From Ruminococcus sp. FMBCY1 (lineage in GTDB: Bacteria > Bacillota > Clostridia > Oscillospirales > Acutalibacteraceae), in contig NZ_CP074197.1 of the NCBI RefSeq assembly GCF_023921805.1, positions 1,550,001 to 1,614,000 on the forward strand: 64,000 nt of DNA. Direction: 5' to 3'. The position numbers and the translations under genes were made by a program. Below the pieces are notes generated by a model that saw only the letters and a program-made list of their open reading frames with translations, did not search any database and was not told the DNA's origin. Below are positions 43,856 through 55,300 of the stretch, piece after piece (the first letter of the stretch is position 1; each line of letters opens with the position of its first letter).

Positions 43856-44194
43856 TCAGAAAAAGATATATCGCACAGCAACACACGCGATACTACAAAC
43901 AGCACCGACAATTACAGCTGTAAGACCGGAGTTAAATCCTCTCTTATCTTCATTAGCTTTACCTTCGCTCATTGCGTGAAATCCGGGAACCATAGAGGCT
44001 GAAGCAATAATAATACCGGCTGCCCAAAATACAATACTTACAATTGCATCATAACTGCTTGTATCAACATTATCAGGCATACCCTCAGGAAGTGCGGACG
44101 CCGAAACATTTAAAGCAATTGTATTAGCAATAACAGCTACCGTTGCATATGCTTTAATAATATTTTTTCCTGCTTTCTTAACATTGATTTTCAT
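43856..44194 (-). CDS. VirB2/TrbC-like pilin-type membrane protein
   Basis: The 112-residue protein has a signal peptide-like N-terminus (AYATVAVIANTIALNVSASA) and two further hydrophobic segments (IVSIVFWAAGIIIASASMV and LTAVIVGAVCSIACVAVRYI) separated by a polar loop. Size and two-TM layout after a leader fit VirB2/TrbC pilins, and the order pilin-VirB6-VirB3-VirB4 fits conjugation operons. Sequence signatures are weak. Confidence 0.6.
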   Translation of the reverse strand: MKINVKKAGKNIIKAYATVAVIANTIALNVSASALPEGMPDNVDTSSYDAIVSIVFWAAGIIIASASMVPGFHAMSEGKANEDKRGFNSGLTAVIVGAVCSIACVAVRYIFF

Positions 44195-44220
44195 TTTTGA
44201 AAACCCCTTTCTAAAAAATT

Positions 44221-44241
44221 AAGCGGACAAATTGTCCGCTT
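44221..44241. repeat. Dispersed palindrome, copy 3 (longest)
   Basis: 10-bp arms AAGCGGACAA and TTGTCCGCTT around a central A, fully symmetric. It lies between a gene end and the pilin-like gene start. Confidence 0.85.
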
Positions 44242-44247
44242 TTATAA

Positions 44248-44274
44248 AATAAAAAAGAGAGCATTAAAACTCTC
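44248..44274 (-). terminator. Terminator after the 325-residue gene
   Basis: GAGAG (44257-44261 region) pairs with CTCTC (44270-44274), and TTTTTT follows on the - strand. Confidence 0.65.
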
Positions 44275-44276
44275 CT

Positions 44277-45254
44277 TTATGACTTATTTATGTGATTTTG
44301 TGTACTAAAACTGTTGCTTGATTTTTTTAGTAACTCAAAACCTTTTTTACTAATGTCAACAGCAATAGAAACCCCGGCTGTAGCTGTTGCCGCTCCCGTC
44401 TTAGCAGCCGCATTTACCGTTGTTTTAGCAGCCTTAGTAGCTACTTCGGCATTCTTTTTTGTTGCTTGTGCTGCTTGTTTCGCTTTTTGTATTTTATCTG
44501 CCGCTTGCTGCATATTATCAGGTGTAACTTTTGTAATTTTGAGATTTGTCTTAATACCTTTTCTGTCCTGCTGGGCAAAATAGGTATTAAGTTTATCAGT
44601 CGGCTTTGCATTGCCGTTCTCATCTACGCTAATAAACTCATACTTTTTAAGCATATCAAACATTTTTTTCATAACGGGGTTATTATCAAAGGATTTGATA
44701 TTGAGTGTATCTACATACCTAAATACATTTACATCATCTTTAGTTCCGGTAAATTCTACCACGGCTGTATTTTTAAAGTTTTCGTTGTACAATGTATTCT
44801 TGATGTTTTTTTCGAGCTGCTTTTTAAAATTCTCTGAATTGACCAGCTCTTTGCCTTTGTCGGTAAGAGTATAGATTACATCACTCTCGGTTTTCGACCA
44901 CTCACGCTTGAGCAAGCCGTCGTTAACAGCGTTGTTGTATGTATCCATTACATTATTTAAGAGCTTTTCGTCATCCTTACACAGTTCAGATATAGCTTTT
45001 TCAGTGATTTTGTCTGTGTCAGCATAAGCAATATCAGTGAATTGCCCTGTTAGCTTAATATTGCTTGACAATTCATTTACATTATTGCTTTTCTGTTGCA
45101 CGGATTGTTGTGCTGTTTCGGTTACAACATTATGATTTTTTCCGTTGTTGCCGTAAATTGATTTATTAATAATGATTGATGTTGCTTGTTGCACTATGCC
45201 TTTAACAGTTTGTGTAGCAAACATTGTCTGAGCAGTATCTTCAACACTATTCAT
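44277..45254 (-). CDS. Hypothetical conjugation-operon protein, 325 residues
   Basis: No family is recognised. The N-terminus (MNSVEDTAQTMFATQTVKGI) is mostly helical. A winged-helix-like segment lies near residues 95-130 (LLKREWSKTESDVIYTLTDKGKEL). A related one near 190-215 reads FDMLKKYEFISVDENGNAKP. The C-terminal ~70 residues are an Ala/Lys/Thr-rich helix (AAQATKKNAEVATKAAKT). It overlaps the VirD4 gene by 8 bases, so it belongs to the transfer operon. Confidence 0.65.
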   Translation of the reverse strand: MNSVEDTAQTMFATQTVKGIVQQATSIIINKSIYGNNGKNHNVVTETAQQSVQQKSNNVNELSSNIKLTGQFTDIAYADTDKITEKAISELCKDDEKLLNNVMDTYNNAVNDGLLKREWSKTESDVIYTLTDKGKELVNSENFKKQLEKNIKNTLYNENFKNTAVVEFTGTKDDVNVFRYVDTLNIKSFDNNPVMKKMFDMLKKYEFISVDENGNAKPTDKLNTYFAQQDRKGIKTNLKITKVTPDNMQQAADKIQKAKQAAQATKKNAEVATKAAKTTVNAAAKTGAATATAGVSIAVDISKKGFELLKKSSNSFSTQNHINKS

Positions 45255-47373
45255 TTACTTGTTGCATCTCCTTTATTTTTTCAACTACAGGACTTATGTC
45301 AAACATAAAATCGTCCTCATAAGGCTCATCTGAAAAATCCTGCACAGGAGGTAACTCTCCGTTGTCAACACTTTCGCAGTATTCCTCATATTCTTCTTCT
45401 GACGGTTCTTCATTCGCAGGAAGTTCAATCTGAACATTATTACGTTCAAATTCAGCTTCAAGCTCTGCTTGCTCCTGCTCTTTCTGTATTTCGACTTCTT
45501 CTTCATATGCTTTTAGCTCTTCTTTAGATTGTGTATTATGCTTATCATACATTTTATGATATTCAATTAATCGTCGCTTCCATATCGGCATATACACAAC
45601 AGAAACATCTGTACAATTATGCACATACTCTTTGTATTTCGAGCCACACTCGGCAAAGCGTGGGTGAGAGGGAGTATCGAATTTTGGCAAATAAACAGGG
45701 TCTTCATATCCAACAAAAACTATGCAGCTTCCGCCATATTTTCGAGTCTTGCCTTTAGGCTTAATTGCCTTTTTGATTTCGTTAGGATAGAGCAGAGGTC
45801 TTTCAATATACGCTTCGGTATCCTGACCACCTCCACCATTTGACATTCCTCTGTTAAAACTTCTGCTATCACCACGAACAGTAATTTTATCGAGCTTAGC
45901 GGATACATATTCGAGTGTATCCTTATCCTTTGAGCCAAGCAAAGTGAAAATATCACAGTTACCGATGATAGCTTCGTATGTTTTTTCGTAGATAGCCTTA
46001 AGCTGTGCAAGACCTTGCAACACAATACATATTCTTATGTTGTAGCTTCTTACAACAGAAAGAATTTCATTGAAGGAAGGTACTTCACCTATGTTCGCAA
46101 ACTCGTCCATTTCACAGCTTACAAGCAATGGTAAACAGCCGTTGTACTTCGTATCAGCTATATACATAAGTCGCTCAAACAGCTGAGTATAGAAGATATT
46201 TGAGATTGCCTTGTATGTGTTTCTTGCTGCGGGTAAAATAAGAAATATTACAGTTTTTTCGACACCGACCATATCAAAGTCCATCTCATCAGTTGATGTG
46301 ATTGCGTCCAAATCGGTAGTAGCAAACAGCGTGAGTCTGTTAGATAATACTTCAAGAACCGAAGCCATTGTTTCCTGTGGAAGTCCCTGAAAGCCTGTCC
46401 AGCTTATTGTTCCAAAATCATTCGGGTACTTAGCAGCGTGCTTGTTCATACATCTTGCAAGTTCACAAGACATATCAATCTGATTATTGGAATACGCTAC
46501 ACTATTTACTAAACGAACCACTCTGCCGAACGATTTTATTTCTGTATCGTCTTTAAAAAGGTAAAGCATAAGCATTGAAAGAATTTTTTGAGCGTCACCG
46601 CTCCAAAAATCATCTTTTTCGCCCTCACCTTTTGTATTTTTCATAAACAGGTCAGACAATGAAAAAACATCTTGTTCTGATTTAAGATACACGAAAGGAT
46701 TGTAAGAATTACTGTAATGCAAGTCTTTGAGATTTAGCACTCTGACCTTGTAGCCATTTGCAATAAGCATACGGGATAAGTCACGATACAACTCGCCCTT
46801 TGGGTCGGTAACTACATAGCTACCGAGCATTTGCATTATATGCGGCTTAATACCTCTGAACGTCTTACCCGCACCTGAACCACCAATCATAAGCTCATTG
46901 AGATTGGCAGTTTTTGAACCGTCGATTGGCACATAAAAATCTTTTGCAACAGGAATTGCTTTTTCAGGATTTGAAAATTCTTCTATCATCTCATCATCAG
47001 CCCATTTGGCAGAACCGTGTTCCATTCCCTTGAAATCATTTCTGTCTGCTGATAAAAGCATTACCCATATTAATGCAGCAGCTATAAGATAGACCCACCA
47101 TAGCGAAAGATGTATCTTTAAAATTTGCTTAATTATCTCAATTCCAAACGGCAAAGAAAAATCAAATGAAAACATATTGCTGATAGCTGTCAGCAACTGA
47201 AAAGCCTTCATATCTTGAACAGTGATATGATTCGTATAAGCGTAATTAAGAACCGAATAAATACCTAATGACACCAACAGAAAAAAGATAACAAACATAA
47301 TGCTTAGCATAATAATCATAGGTTTTTTGCTTTTCTTACGATTACGCAAGATATTTTGACTTGGTTGTGACAA
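45247..47373 (-). CDS. VirD4/TraG-type coupling protein
   Basis: This 708-residue ATPase links the relaxosome to the secretion channel. Two N-terminal membrane helices (MLSIMFVIFFLLVSLGIYSVL and LWWVYLIAAALIWVMLL) are followed by Walker A (GGSGAGKTFRG) near residue 165, DPKGELYR after it and Walker B (LLVSCEMDEFANIG) near 420. RICIVLQGLAQLKAIYE and LGSKDKDTLEYVS follow. The tail is rich in Glu. The most upstream in-frame start at 47409 and the ATG at 47382 lie inside or against the SD. AAGGAG is 9 bases before the TTG at 47373, which is the best start. Confidence 0.95.
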   Translation of the reverse strand: MSQPSQNILRNRKKSKKPMIIMLSIMFVIFFLLVSLGIYSVLNYAYTNHITVQDMKAFQLLTAISNMFSFDFSLPFGIEIIKQILKIHLSLWWVYLIAAALIWVMLLSADRNDFKGMEHGSAKWADDEMIEEFSNPEKAIPVAKDFYVPIDGSKTANLNELMIGGSGAGKTFRGIKPHIMQMLGSYVVTDPKGELYRDLSRMLIANGYKVRVLNLKDLHYSNSYNPFVYLKSEQDVFSLSDLFMKNTKGEGEKDDFWSGDAQKILSMLMLYLFKDDTEIKSFGRVVRLVNSVAYSNNQIDMSCELARCMNKHAAKYPNDFGTISWTGFQGLPQETMASVLEVLSNRLTLFATTDLDAITSTDEMDFDMVGVEKTVIFLILPAARNTYKAISNIFYTQLFERLMYIADTKYNGCLPLLVSCEMDEFANIGEVPSFNEILSVVRSYNIRICIVLQGLAQLKAIYEKTYEAIIGNCDIFTLLGSKDKDTLEYVSAKLDKITVRGDSRSFNRGMSNGGGGQDTEAYIERPLLYPNEIKKAIKPKGKTRKYGGSCIVFVGYEDPVYLPKFDTPSHPRFAECGSKYKEYVHNCTDVSVVYMPIWKRRLIEYHKMYDKHNTQSKEELKAYEEEVEIQKEQEQAELEAEFERNNVQIELPANEEPSEEEYEEYCESVDNGELPPVQDFSDEPYEDDFMFDISPVVEKIKEMQQVNE

Positions 47374-47396
47374 TATGACCATCTCCTTAAACAACA

Positions 47397-47425
47397 AAAG
47401 AGGGAGCAATCAATACTCCCTCTTT
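47397..47425 (-). terminator. Hairpin between the SpoVG-like gene and the coupling protein
   Basis: AAAGAGGGAG (47397-47406) and CTCCCTCTTT (47416-47425). On the - strand TTTTG follows. It may attenuate the operon. Confidence 0.65.
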
Positions 47426-47431
47426 AAAAAT

Positions 47432-48187
47432 TTATCCTATGATTTTTGGTGCTGAAACTGTTGCCTGATTTATAACTGACATTACCTTATTGGCATCAGT
47501 AGCTTTAAATTTAATGAGATTGTCAGTTGCTGACTTTGCAAGCTGAAACTCTACACCAGCTTTTTTTAACCGCTTAATATTATCATCAGTTGCTCTTTTG
47601 TACATATACTCAGTGTTGTACTCATTGATGTATGCCTTATTAAGCAACTGATAAGAATTTTTGCTCTTTGGCACTACAATTGAGCGGTATTCACCGGTAG
47701 AAGATAAGTAAGCCGGCATACTGATTGTTAAATTACCATTGTCTGTATGCCTAAGTTTTACATTATGCACCACAAAAGAAGATACTACTAAATCCGCACG
47801 AGCAAGAAAGGTGTTTCCCTCACTATATTTAGAGCAATTTACAATTCTTACTTGCGGTGAATATTTCTTGTTGCTTGTAGCATTGTCAATATAAGTAAAT
47901 TGACCTGTTTCGTACATATCAATCAGCTTATCATTAAGCGTCTGCCTGACCTTGCTGTTAAACGGATGTGCAACGTCAATGTATGTACCGTCTGTAGTTA
48001 GCTTTGCAGGCATTTTTACATACAGACCACCATATTTGCTTTCTTTGAGAGCAATGCTGTTAATAGTGATAGTATCATCAACAGTCACATTAGCAAGAGC
48101 AACCGTTCCTCTTCGTGCTTGCTGAAGATGAGTTATTATAACTTGCGACAGCGTATTCGGTGGCTGAACGGTAAAGTTATCACTCAT
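47432..48187 (-). CDS. Tandem SpoVG-domain protein
   Basis: This 251-residue protein has two SpoVG-like units. The first (about residues 28-95) contains IALKESKYGGLYVKMPAKL and DVAHPFNSKVRQ, a clear match to the SpoVG core. The second (about 128-195) has VKLRHTDNGNLTISMPAYLS and a more diverged VVPKSKNSYQLLN. The C-terminus (RLKKAGVEFQLAKSATDNLI) is a copy of the short module shared by other element proteins. SpoVG proteins bind nucleic acid and regulate expression. A double version on a conjugative element is unusual. The start at 48187 has AGAGGTG; the ORF start at 48196 lies within that SD. Confidence 0.8.
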   Translation of the reverse strand: MSDNFTVQPPNTLSQVIITHLQQARRGTVALANVTVDDTITINSIALKESKYGGLYVKMPAKLTTDGTYIDVAHPFNSKVRQTLNDKLIDMYETGQFTYIDNATSNKKYSPQVRIVNCSKYSEGNTFLARADLVVSSFVVHNVKLRHTDNGNLTISMPAYLSSTGEYRSIVVPKSKNSYQLLNKAYINEYNTEYMYKRATDDNIKRLKKAGVEFQLAKSATDNLIKFKATDANKVMSVINQATVSAPKIIG

Positions 48188-48199
48188 TATGTTCACCTC

Positions 48200-48523
48200 T
48201 TATGTCATTGGCATTGAATGTTTTACAGTTCTGATTAACCTTACGACTTCATCTTTGTTAGCTTCACTACATTTAACTATGTAGTGATCACCGGACTTGC
48301 GTGTATTGCTGATATATTCGTCACGCTTTGTTTGCAACAAGCGTTGATACTCTTCTTCGCTAAGTTTCAAGTAAACATCAGAAGGTTTATTGTAATTATT
48401 ATCAACAAAATCGCATCTTCCGTCACCGTCAGTATCTCGGTTGCGGAGTTTTTCAATTGCTCCAACAGATTTACGAGCATTTTCAATCGGTATATCCTGA
48501 TAAATTACTTTTTTGTTTGTCAT
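48200..48523 (-). CDS. Small protein with Asp-rich calcium-loop-like segment
   Basis: In this 107-residue protein, residues ~29-41 (RDTDGDGRCDFVDNN) look like an EF-hand/thrombospondin type 3 calcium loop. The C-terminal ~40 residues (DEYISNTRKSGDHYIVKC, DEVVRLIRTV) belong to the module shared with the neighbours. The function is unknown. It is tightly spaced within the operon, 10 bases after the upstream gene and 12 before the SpoVG-like gene. Confidence 0.65.
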   Translation of the reverse strand: MTNKKVIYQDIPIENARKSVGAIEKLRNRDTDGDGRCDFVDNNYNKPSDVYLKLSEEEYQRLLQTKRDEYISNTRKSGDHYIVKCSEANKDEVVRLIRTVKHSMPMT

Positions 48524-48533
48524 ATCAATTACC

Positions 48534-49352
48534 TCACATTTTCATTGTATTATTCTGATTATTTACAATTTTAATAATATTGTTTTTTTCTTCTGCCGGA
48601 TACTTAATAATATAATTTCCATCATCAGACTTTGAAAACTCTTTGTATCCCTCGGAGGAAAGAACATCCTTTTGTTCTGCTGAAATTTTCATATATCTGT
48701 AACCGATTTCATCGGACAAATTGTCCGCACGAGAGCCAAGTTTATCACATTTCTGTGATAAACCTGTAAAACCTTTTTCAATAAGATGAAGCAAGCCTTT
48801 ATCATTATCAAGGTGCTTTGGAGCTTCGGTTACATCTTTACCGGCAAGCACTGCTACCGCATTTGCGGCGGAATGCCTTACTCCGCCCAATTCCTTAGAA
48901 AGCAACTTAGTTCGTTCCGCACTTGCTTTGAATGTTTCCGAAGCTGAATGATTGAGTTTTGCACCTTCTTTTACAAGCGAATCAAATTTTGTTGCCTTCA
49001 AAGCTATTTTGAAAGCATTACTACCTTTCAGTCTGAAAGTCATAAGAAGTGATTTTAATGTGCTGCTACATTTTTTTCCATATGATTTTAAATTTGAAAC
49101 TTTATTTTTGCTCTCATTAATCATTGTTTTCTGAGCATCTTTAATCTTTTCGTCTTGAAGGTTTTCAAGACTTTTATTCATAGCTTCAATTTGCTTTTCT
49201 AAAGCAATAATTTGAGTCTGAAGTTCTGCAACATATTTGCCAAACTTCTCTATGTCGTTACTGTCATTGTTCATACCCTCAGATTTAGCAATTCTGATAA
49301 GCTGACTTACAAATTCCGGTAACATTACCTCGTTTTTTACTGTTGTATTCAT
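48534..49352 (-). CDS. Coiled-coil accessory protein with shared C-terminal module
   Basis: The 272-residue protein has a long helical, coiled-coil-like part (about residues 30-90, LQTQIIALEKQIEAMNKSL), a helical middle and a C-terminus (QKDVLSSEGYKEFSKSDDGN, then YIIKYPAEEKNNIIKIV). That C-terminus is almost the same as the end of the neighbouring giant protein. The ATG at 49352 follows AAAGG and avoids overlap with the giant gene; the upstream start at 49385 would overlap it. The palindrome CGGACAAATTGTCCG lies inside the gene (48713-48727). Confidence 0.7.
   Translation of the reverse strand: MNTTVKNEVMLPEFVSQLIRIAKSEGMNNDSNDIEKFGKYVAELQTQIIALEKQIEAMNKSLENLQDEKIKDAQKTMINESKNKVSNLKSYGKKCSSTLKSLLMTFRLKGSNAFKIALKATKFDSLVKEGAKLNHSASETFKASAERTKLLSKELGGVRHSAANAVAVLAGKDVTEAPKHLDNDKGLLHLIEKGFTGLSQKCDKLGSRADNLSDEIGYRYMKISAEQKDVLSSEGYKEFSKSDDGNYIIKYPAEEKNNIIKIVNNQNNTMKM
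48713..48727. repeat. Dispersed palindrome, copy 4 (in a gene)
   Basis: CGGACAAATTGTCCG within the coiled-coil gene, encoding part of RADNLSDE. Confidence 0.85.
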
Positions 49353-49368
49353 ATTTACCGACCTTTCA

Positions 49369-52300
49369 TTATAATTTAATAGCATTATTGTTGAGTAACT
49401 GTTGCACTTTGACTTTGTCAGCAGCAGGATATTTTACGATAAATTTTCCTCCGTCATCCGAGGGTGCAAAATCTTTGTAACCCTCAGAAAAAAGAATGTC
49501 TTTTTGCTTTTCGTTGACCTTAGCATAGTAATAATCATCTTCGTTATTATCTGCGGTATCTTCATTCTTTTTAATAGACGAATTGTCCACTTCAAGGATA
49601 GTGTTAAGCTCTTTCAGACGAGCAAGCTTCGTATTAAGCTCTTCTTCTTTGTCAAAAGTGGTATTGACAGCTTCTTTTGCTGAATCACAGTCGCTCTCAA
49701 CCTTTGAAAGTTCATTTTTTGCTTTTTCAAGCTCACCGGGCAAGGATTTAAGTACATTATCAATTCTCGTCACATTGCCGAAAATATCCTGACCTAATTC
49801 AACATCATAATGAGCAGAGCCATTAAGCGTTAAAATATATTTATTACTATGGTAAGCATCAAATCTTAGGTCGAGAATAAAGCCTTTATATTCACCAATT
49901 CTGACTTTATCAGAGCCAATGCTTTTATCACAAGCAAGAAGCAGTTGTTGTCCTGCTTCTTTTTTGTCATTATAAGTAATGCCTTTAATTTTAAGTTCAA
50001 AATCATCGGTAATATGACTTTGAGCAAGAGCTATGTCTTTTTCTATCTTTTCGACTTTGTATTTAGCCTCAGCAATCTTATAAGGGAATTGTTTAGCAAT
50101 TTTATCCTCAAGTTCGTACTTTACAGTTAAAAAGTTTGCTTTTAAAATTTTGAGCTTTGACACCTGAACATCTAAATCCATCTTCTCTTTTATCAGCGGA
50201 TTACCACTTGCAAGAGCCTTGATTTCAGAGTAGGATAGAGCCTGCTCATCAACATCTTCTGCAGAACGAACAGGTGATTTACTCGTCATTATCTGACTTA
50301 TAAACTTTTGCTTGTTTTCAACAAGCTGATACAAATACGCATCAAAAGTATTTTCAGTTACATAGCTATAGATATGTACCAAAGAATTTTTATTGCCCTG
50401 TCTTATAATTCTGCCTTCACGCTGCTGTAAATCTGCAGGACGCCAAGGGCAATCGAGGTGATGTAAGGCTATAAGTTTATCCTGACAGTTAGTACCCGCT
50501 CCCATTTTACTGGTAGAGCCGATAATAACCCTTATTTTGCCACTTCTTACTTGACTGAAAATATCTTGCTTCTGCTGATTAGTCTTAGCATCGTGAATAA
50601 ATGCAATTTCGTTTTCGGGAACACCTTTTGCTATGAGTTTTTCTTTTAAATCGTCATATACATTAAATTTTCCTGCGCCGTTGGGAGTAGATATGTCACA
50701 GAAAACCATCTGTGCAAGTCTATCTTCTTTTGTTTTATCCCACAGAGAAAAAATATTATCCGCACAAGCATTCAATTTACTTCCCTCAAAATCAGGCAGC
50801 ATAGGATTGATAAGGCGCTGGTCAAGTGCAAGTTTTCTGCCGTCATTAGTAATCTTGAGCATATTATCTGTCGAAGGGTCAACAGCACTACTACGAACAT
50901 TTTCCGCTCTTTCTGCAAGTCCGGCGAGAATATCTTTTTGTTGCTCTGATGGTTTGGTAAGAACATTATGTCGTTCTACTTCAGGAACATCTAAATCTAA
51001 AACATCAGCGGTTTTAATGTCTGCAATTTCCCTAAAGGTACTCATCAGTTCAGGCAAATTAAAGAATTTAGCAAATCTTGTCTTGGCTCTGTACCCATTG
51101 CCTTCCGGGGAGAGTTCGAGTGCTGTTACCGTTTCACCAAAGGTAGAAGCCCACGCATCAAAATTACTCAATCCTAAATCAACAAGTTTGTTGTACTGCA
51201 AATACCTCTGCATTGTGTATAACTCTGTCATTGAATTGCTTATAGGAGTACCTGTTGCAAATATAATACCTTTACCGTCTGTAATCTCATCAAGATAACG
51301 GCACTTCATAAAGAGGTCGCTTGACTTCTGTGCTTCGGTCTGACTTACACCTGCTACATTTCGCATTTTAGTGTAAAGGAACAAGTTTTTGTAGTAGTGT
51401 GCTTCGTCAACGAACAATCTGTCTACACCAAGCTCCTCAAAGGTAACAACATCATCTTTCCTTGATTGGTCGTTGAGCTTTTGTAGTTTGTTTTCCAAAT
51501 TCTTTTTTGTTTTTTCGAGCTGTTTTATTGTAAAGTTTTCAGCGTTGTTGTCTTGTGCAAACGCAATGCTTTCAATAACATCATCAATCTGCGTTTCGAT
51601 AATCTGACGCTGCCTTTCAATGCTCATCGGTATCTTTTCAAATTGCGAATGACCAATGATAACTGCATCGTAATCTCCCGTTGCTATACGGCTGCAGAAT
51701 TTCTTTCTGTTCGCTGTTTCAAAGTCTTTCTTTGTCGCAACCAAGATATTAGCGGCAGGATAGAGCTGCATAAATTCAATACCCATTTGCTCAGTAATAT
51801 GATTTGGTACAACAAACAGCGACTTATTGCATAAACCTAAACGCTTACTCTCCATTGCGATAGCGACCATTTCAAAGGTCTTTCCGGCTCCGACGGTATG
51901 TGCGAGTAATGTATTTCCGCCGTATATTGCGTGAGCTACTGCGTTTCTCTGATGTTCTCTTAACTGTATTTCACTGTTCATTCCATCAAAAATGAGGTGA
52001 CTGCCGTCATACTCACGAGGACGAACAGAGTTAAATTTTTCGTTGTAAAGACGGCAAAGTCTTTCTCGTCTATCTCTGTCTGAAAAAATCCAACTTGCAA
52101 AGCGACTCTTTATAAGCTCCTGCTTACTCTGAGCAATGGCTGTTTCCTCCTTGTTCAGTATTCTTTTTTCCTTGCCGTCCTCAAAAACATTATCAAATAT
52201 TTTTACATCTCTTAAATTGAGTGTATCTTCAAGTATTTTGTAAGCATTGATTCTCTTAGTACCATATGTGCTGACTGCATTTACAGATTTATCGAAGCTC

Positions 52301-55300
52301 TTATGTGATATTCTCCACTCGGAATTATATTCAGAATACGAAACATCTATCGAATCCCTTATGTATCGGGGAGTTCCTATAGTTTCATACATAAAGTCCC
52401 TTACCACATCAACAGGCAACCAAGTTGCACCTAAACGAACATCAATCTCAGTTGCAGTTAAGTCAACGGGCTGAACAGCTTTAAGTGCGGTTATATTGCT
52501 GTCATATTGCTCCGGCTTATCGTAACTATATGATAAAGCTGTTCTGAGTTTTTCTCTTACATTGCCTGACAGATACTCATCAGCAGTTTGATAAACGTCC
52601 GTTCCGGGTACATTAAATATTACCCCCTTAAGCTCATCAATAATATCATCAACAGATTTGCCGTAGAGTTGACTCATATATTCCAAGTCAATCTTTGCTT
52701 TTTCTGAAATTGATACCGCAAGTGCGTCAGATGCTGTATCGACTTTATCAACAGCTTTATGCGGTTGAATTGTTCGCTTGCTAAAAATATCCGATTTGCC
52801 TTTATAATTCTTTTCACTGTCAAATTTTTCGAGTGATGCAAGCAAATTGATTGAGTTATCTTTTTCGAAAGCCTTCATATTTGCTTTTGAATTAATATAA
52901 CCGTACTCATTGACGAACTTATCATAGATAATATTGAGCTTTCGCTGAGAGTTTGCAATAACCTCATCAGGCATATCCTCAAGTTGATTATTAAGAACTT
53001 CTCGAAGAGCCTCTCTTACTTTAACAAGAGCTTTTATTCTTTTTTCGGCGGTTTTATTAGGCTTCTGTTTCTCCATAATGCTGTTTTGACGATAATATAT
53101 ATCACCGTCAACAACTGTATAAGAGAAATTTTTAACATCAGGAGTAGCAGGAATTAAGTCTGCGTCCTCATCATCTTCCGTATCTTCAAAGAGCTTTTCA
53201 ATTGCCTGTGCTTTATACTCTCCGTCAATATTAGATACAGCTTCATTCAGCAAGTCCTCAAGATTTGCATTTTCATAAGCAATGCACTCTGCTTTTGCTC
53301 CGAACGGTCCTGAAACTTCTTGCATTTCGCCGAGTATCATTTCCGGGTGTTCGACAAAGTAGCTGTTAATTGTAATACCGTTATCATCTTTGCCAAGATG
53401 TACCCAATCAGGCTCAATGTCAATCATTCTCTCACGCTTTTTCAGTATCAGAATATCGGAAGTAACCTCCGTTCCGGCGGTCTTTGAAAAAGTATCATTT
53501 GGAAGTCTGATTGCTCCGAGAAGTTCCGCTCTCTGTGCTATGTATTTTCTTACTTTAGAGGACTTTTTGTCCATTGTACCCTTAGAAGTAATAAAAGCAA
53601 TTATGCCGCCCGGTCTTACCTTATCCAATGTCTTTGCAAAAAAGTAATCGTGAATAAGGAAATTATATTTATCGTACTTTTTATCAAGCACTTTAAGCTG
53701 AGCAAACGGAACATTACCGACTGCAGCGTCAAAAAAATTATCGGGAAGATTGGTTGTTTCAAAGCCTTGCACCGCAATATTAGCCTGCGGATACAGCTTA
53801 CTTGCAATTCTGCCGGATATATCATCAAGCTCTACTCCGTAGAATTTGCTGTCTGACATATTGGTCGGGCATAACCCCATAAAGTTGCCGACACCGCAGC
53901 TTGGCTCAAGGATATTGCCTGTTTTAAATCCTAAGTTATTAAGTGCATTATACACTGCTCGGATAACTGCAGGAGGTGTATAGAATGATGTAAGTGTGCT
54001 TGCTAATGCAGCTTTATACTCATCATCGTTTAGTAGAGCTTTTAGTTGTGCGTTGTTTTCAGCTTTGAAGTAGCTGTCAAGACCTCCCCAACCTACATAC
54101 TTTGCAAGTATTTCTTGTTCTGCTGGTGTAGCCTGTCTGTTGCTGCTTTCAATTTCCTTAAGCGTTTTTATTGCGTTAATATTATTGGCATAACGCTCAC
54201 TTTTTGTACCATCGGCAAAATTATCATCTGTGATTACATAGTTTTTACCATCAGAAGAAAAAATAACATCTTCTCGCTTTTGCTGAGCGGACAAATTGTC
54301 CGATTGCTCTTCCACTTCTTTTACAAATTCTTCCCCATAAACAGGAGTTAAGAGTGATGGTTCGTTATCTCTTTCCTGTTCAAGTATTGGCACAAGATTT
54401 TTATAGTTATCATACTGCCTTAAAAAGTCAATAACACCGCCGTCACCGTCGCCTATATCCTGCCGCTCTGTGTATTTTGTGCCGTCGGGCATATTGATAA
54501 TGAATTTTGTTTTGGCATAGCCTTGATGAACTCCGTCAATTTCACCATCTTCGTAAGCTTGATATATTGCGTCCATATCATTGCCATATGTGTCTTGCTC
54601 ATACTGTCTGAGTCTGACCCATTCATCATCGGCAGACTTCATAATTCTGTCAAAATCTGCTACCGAATAAGTCTTGCCATCTTCAAACGCAGAATGTTCG
54701 CTCCAGTCGCAAGTGATTGTCGGACGGTCGGCTTTTGGTTCGATGTCAGCTTGCTGTAATTTTTCATAATCATCAGCTGACATACTTCCGTCATAAACTG
54801 CCGTATCGAAATCATCTTCGAAACCCATACTGAATTTATCGGAAAAAGGCAAATTATTTTGCTTTGCAACTTCCTGTGCTTTGTTACGCAAGCTTGCTCT
54901 TTCCGCTATATCCTCCGGCTCAACGGTCAATATTTTATAACCGATTTCAACAAGCAAGTTTTCGTTATCTTCAAGATAAGAGGACGGAAATCCGACCATT
55001 GGTATCTTTTCTCCGTTAATTGTTCGTGACATAAGCGTTAAATTAAGTGCCTCGGCTGCTTCTTGAGCATTATCACATAACACCTCATAAAAGTCACCCA
55101 TACGGAATAGTATTATCGCATCAGGATGTTCTGATTGTATCTCTGAATAAGAGTCATAATAACCCTTTTGGTTGAAATCGGTATCGCCTGACAAAGCAAT
55201 ATTTGTAAGCTGATTTTTTACATCATCAGTCAGACCTTCGGCGAAGTGGCTGTTACTGTTGTATTTGTCGAGTGAATCACGGAAGAATTCACTGTCAACA

